The translations under genes and the position numbers were made by a program. Positions 61,164-64,000 of a stretch of 64,000 bases of DNA are shown here, piece by piece. Numbering within the stretch: the first letter of the stretch is position 1; the number at the start of each line of letters is the position of its first letter. This stretch comes from Sulfurospirillum sp964466465 (lineage in GTDB: Bacteria; Campylobacterota; Campylobacteria; Campylobacterales; Sulfurospirillaceae): contig CAYXNJ010000007.1 in the NCBI GenBank assembly GCA_964466465.1, positions 3,229 to 67,228 on the forward strand. Reading direction: 5' to 3'. Under the pieces are notes generated by a model. That model did no database searches. It worked only from the letters and a program-made list of their open reading frames with translations, and was not told where the DNA came from.

Positions 61164-64000
61164 TTACTTCTTCTCTGACTCCAATTCTAATGCTAAAAAT
61201 TTCCCTGTATAACTTTCAGATTTTTCAGCATTAAAAGCCACATCAAATGGCGTTCCCATCGCTATTATACGCCCTCCATAGCTTCCACCTTCTGGTCCCA
61301 TGTCGATCATATAATCTGCATTTTTGATGACATCCATGTTGTGTTCAATCACAAGAACACTATTGCCCATGTCTGTGAGATGGTGTAACACTTTTACCAG
61401 CCTATCAACATCCGCAAAGTGCAGACCTGTGGTTGGTTCATCCAAAACATAGAGGGTATTGCCTGTATCTTTCTTGCTCAGTTCTTTCGCAAGTTTGATA
61501 CGTTGTGCCTCTCCGCCACTCAGAGTCACCGCATTTTGCCCTAAGGTGATGTAGCCTAAACCAACATCCACTAACGTTTGAATTTTTTGATGAATTTTAG
61601 GGATGGCTTTGAAAAATTCAAAGGCTTCATCCACACTCATATCGAGCACATCCGAAATAGACTTTCCTTTGTACTTAATCTCCAAGGTTTGAGCGTTGTA
61701 GCGCTGCCCTTTACAGCTATCACACTTGACCATAATGTCTGGTAAGAAGTGCATCTCTATCTTGATCTCACCATCGCCTTGACACTTCTCACAACGACCA
61801 CCTTTAACGTTAAACGAAAATCGCCCTACACTATAGCCTCGTATCTGTGCCTCTTTGGTTTTGGCAAACAGCGCTCTTATCTCATCCATAACACCAGTAT
61901 AAGTCGCTGGATTGGAACGTGGCGTTCTACCAATAGGACTTTGGTCAAGATAAATCACTTTATCAAGCTGATCAAGTCCTATGCACTCTACGCCTGCGAC
62001 TTTATTGACCTTTTTTGCACGGTTGAGATACTCTTTGGCAACAGGAAGCAACGTTTGAAGGATGAGTGAACTCTTACCACTTCCACTAACACCCGTAATC
62101 GCCACAAGATTGCCTAAGGGAATTTTCACATCAAGGTTTTGAATATTGTTGATGGTGACATTGTTCAGTTCTATCCAACGCTCTTGTTTACGGTTTTCAC
62201 GGTAGTTAATGATGCGTGTGCCATTGAGATACTGCGCAGTCAAAGTATTGCTTTTTAACAACTCTTCATTCGTCCCTTTAAAAACAACCTCTCCACCAAA
62301 TTTTCCAGCCCCTGGTCCAATATCCACGATAAAATCTGCTGTTTTAATGGTCTCTTTATCGTGTTCCACCACGATAACGGAGTTGCCTTTTTGCTGTAAG
62401 CTTCTAAGGGTGCGAATGAGTTTGAGCGTATCACGCTCATGAAGCCCAATGCTTGGCTCATCTAAAACATACATAACGCCCGTCAAACCACTGCCGATCT
62501 GCGAAGCAATACGAATACGCTGCGCCTCACCACCACTAATGGTACGTGCATCACGTCCTAAGCTAATGTAGCCAAGCCCCACATCAAAAAGAAAATAAAG
62601 CCGCTCTTTAATCTCTTTTAAAATAGGCTCAGCGATCATCGTTTGCTGTGCTTTCATATAAGCAAAATTGTTTTCATCTTTAAAGAAGTTCAAACACTGG
62701 TCTATCGGGAGTTCCAAAATATCAGCAATATTTTTTCCTGCGACTTTAACCGCCAAACTCTCTTTTTTCAAACGATACCCGCCACAGGTGTCACACGTCT
62801 TTTCACTCATGTAATCGCCTAGCTCTTTTTCATCTTTGAGCATATCGTAAGCGATTTTGATGACACCATCCCATTTACGGGTGAGCTTATGTTTTTTCCA
62901 AAAGAAGGTTGCCTCTTCCACACCACCATGTAAAATAGCACGTTGTTGGTGCTCTTCAAGTTCTTCATACGGAATGCGAGTACTAATACCCGCTGCTTCA
63001 CAATATGCCTCTAAAAATTTGGCATAAAAGCTTTTATTAAAACCGTAAAAGATTTTGATTGCTCCTTCACTGATGCTTACATTTTCATTGATGATTTTTT
63101 TAAGATCAAGTGTATAGCGAATGCCCAAACCATCGCATGTCGGACACGCACCTTTGGGCGAGTTAAACGAAAACGAAAGTGGCTCAAGCGGCTCAAAACT
63201 GATCTTACAATCAAAACATGCCAAATGCTCACTGTAGTGAATGTGGGAAGTGAGAAGCCCTACTTCTTCGGCATTGGCAATGTCAAGCTCCACTTCACCA
63301 TAACTCTCTAACAGTGCTTTTTCAATGTCAGTCGCAATTCTCTCTTTGTTTTCTTCACGCACCACCACACGGTCAATAATGACTTTAATGGTGTGCTTTT
63401 TGGTCTTAGAAAGCTCAATCTCTTCATCCAAACGCACCATAACGCCATCGATGAGGGCTCTTACATACCCTTTATGACGAAGCGACTCGATCATGTCAGC
63501 AAAACTACCTTTTTTCTCACGCACCAGTGGTGCTAAGATGGAAAGCTTTGTCTCAGGAGGGAGCTTTAAGACCTGCTCGATGATGTCTGCTACCGACATT
63601 TGAGAGATCTCTTTACCGCACAGATGACAGTGTTGTTTACCAACACGCGCGTAAAGCAGACGCAAATAGTCATAAATCTCGGTAATGGTTCCTACCGTAG
63701 AGCGAGGGTTTTTACTCGTTGTTTTTTGGTCTATCGCAATGGCAGGCGTTAAGCCTTCAATTTTCTCTACATCAGGCTTACCCACACGGTCCAAAAACTG
63801 TCTCGCATACGAAGAAAGAGACTCAATGTAGCGACGTTGCCCTTCTGCATAAAGAGTATCAAACGCTAGTGTACTTTTACCGCTACCACTCAAGCCTGTA
63901 AAAACAACAAGCTTATTTTTGGGGATTTCTAAATTAATATTTTTTAGATTATTCTCTTTAGCACCGTAAATAAGCTTGTTGTTTTTACAGGCTTGAGTGG
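61164..64000 (-). CDS. uvrA: Excinuclease ABC subunit A, 5' end outside or broken
   Basis: Damage-recognition ATPase of nucleotide excision repair. The frame is open to the window edge without a start codon. Seen in order: GAKENNLKNINLEIPKNK, Walker A GLSGSGKST, zinc module CHLCGKEI, CFDCKIS...CPTCDGLG, C-terminal finger CEKCQGDG...CDSCKGQR, signature ISGGEAQRIRIA and LSGGEAQRIKLA, and the second Walker A GVSGSGKSS. Upstream of GAKENN the coding strand shows a reversed copy of codons for NKLVVFTGLSG, which is unlikely to be natural N-terminus. The usual M-x(5-8)-GA start is therefore not seen. Confidence 0.9.
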   Translation of the reverse strand, partial: TQACKNNKLIYGAKENNLKNINLEIPKNKLVVFTGLSGSGKSTLAFDTLYAEGQRRYIESLSSYARQFLDRVGKPDVEKIEGLTPAIAIDQKTTSKNPRSTVGTITEIYDYLRLLYARVGKQHCHLCGKEISQMSVADIIEQVLKLPPETKLSILAPLVREKKGSFADMIESLRHKGYVRALIDGVMVRLDEEIELSKTKKHTIKVIIDRVVVREENKERIATDIEKALLESYGEVELDIANAEEVGLLTSHIHYSEHLACFDCKISFEPLEPLSFSFNSPKGACPTCDGLGIRYTLDLKKIINENVSISEGAIKIFYGFNKSFYAKFLEAYCEAAGISTRIPYEELEEHQQRAILHGGVEEATFFWKKHKLTRKWDGVIKIAYDMLKDEKELGDYMSEKTCDTCGGYRLKKESLAVKVAGKNIADILELPIDQCLNFFKDENNFAYMKAQQTMIAEPILKEIKERLYFLFDVGLGYISLGRDARTISGGEAQRIRIASQIGSGLTGVMYVLDEPSIGLHERDTLKLIRTLRSLQQKGNSVIVVEHDKETIKTADFIVDIGPGAGKFGGEVVFKGTNEELLKSNTLTAQYLNGTRIINYRENRKQERWIELNNVTINNIQNLDVKIPLGNLVAITGVSGSGKSSLILQTLLPVAKEYLNRAKKVNKVAGVECIGLDQLDKVIYLDQSPIGRTPRSNPATYTGVMDEIRALFAKTKEAQIRGYSVGRFSFNVKGGRCEKCQGDGEIKIEMHFLPDIMVKCDSCKGQRYNAQTLEIKYKGKSISDVLDMSVDEAFEFFKAIPKIHQKIQTLVDVGLGYITLGQNAVTLSGGEAQRIKLAKELSKKDTGNTLYVLDEPTTGLHFADVDRLVKVLHHLTDMGNSVLVIEHNMDVIKNADYMIDMGPEGGSYGGRIIAMGTPFDVAFNAEKSESYTGKFLALELESEKK
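63886..64000. repeat. 33-bp perfect inverted repeat at the window end
   Basis: 63886-63918 and 63968-64000 are exact reverse complements, separated by 49 bases, and the second arm may continue past the edge. The first arm is uvrA coding sequence. This is either a fold-back assembly or sequencing artefact or a genuine inverted duplication in the uvrA 5' end. Confidence 0.8.

Noticed and set aside
1..64000. CRISPR arrays, insertion sequences, prophage or integron features
   Set aside because: No regularly spaced direct repeats, transposase or integrase motifs were seen on either strand; gene order looks like core chromosome.

Overview
Organism. The window reads as a chromosomal segment of a Campylobacterota (formerly Epsilonproteobacteria) bacterium. 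It is AT-rich, very gene-dense, with many 1-14 base gene overlaps and TATAAT-type -10 boxes without clear -35 boxes. Two gene orders match what I know from Campylobacter jejuni: coaX / hypothetical / lipoprotein / TPR protein divergent from gatC-cvpA-fur-lysS-glyA-DUF1882-SPOR-aroE, and dnaJ / racR-racS-recR. The pnp-lptD-RDD-purD order also matches. Carboxylate metabolism (Na+ oxaloacetate decarboxylase, PEP carboxykinase, TRAP and DctA transporters, D-lactate dehydrogenase-like flavoprotein) plus many signalling proteins suggest a free-living, respiratory relative such as Sulfurospirillum. The genus is an inference. Layout. 1-3611 (minus): oadG-oadA-oadB-pckA, an oxaloacetate-node operon. 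3785-6610: FAD/Fe-S D-lactate dehydrogenase-like protein. 6772-11559 (minus): a sensor kinase and response regulator, then a hairpin, then TRAP transporter dctQ-dctM without dctP. 11574-12369: small protein, tRNA-Leu(GAG), atpE. 12472-23984 (minus): lptM-like lipoprotein, nadB, nhaD, guaA, hemD, a noncoding stretch that I interpret as 6S RNA, purD, RDD protein, lptD, pnp. 23955-26203 (plus): DciA-like protein and uvrC. 26265-31479 (plus): four-gene phosphorelay (PAS-like/HPt protein, secreted Sel1 protein, NIT-domain hybrid kinase, CheY-like regulator). 31480-34764 (minus): YfgM-like, BamB-like lipoprotein, hypothetical, coaX, hisG. 34908-46319 (plus): a twelve-gene run from gatC to an acyl-CoA ligase, including pilT, a diguanylate cyclase, cvpA, fur, lysS, glyA, trpE and aroE, ending in a clear terminator. 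46359-49051: zinc-ribbon protein and a PAS-GAF-GGDEF protein. 49055-52151 (minus): Spy-like periplasmic protein, racR, racS, recR. 52305-54056 (plus): dnaJ-like co-chaperone and YgjP-like metallohydrolase. 54053-58079 (minus): HDOD protein, polA, mntP. 58173-61033 (minus): two tandem dicarboxylate symporters with duplicated terminators. 61164-64000 (minus): uvrA, whose 5' end runs out of the window. How it fits together. Carboxylates imported by the DctA-type and TRAP systems can feed oxaloacetate to the Na+-pumping decarboxylase or to PckA, while NhaD and the Na+ pump handle sodium. lptM and lptD serve LPS assembly. RacRS with a Spy-like protein and a neighbouring DnaJ looks like an envelope/heat stress module, and a phased TTAAC repeat array between spy and dnaJ is a candidate RacR operator. 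No rRNA, CRISPR array, transposase or phage gene was found. The longest genuinely non-coding stretch is the 274 bases at 18579-18852 (6S candidate). The next, 46620-46855, holds only promoters that I can see.
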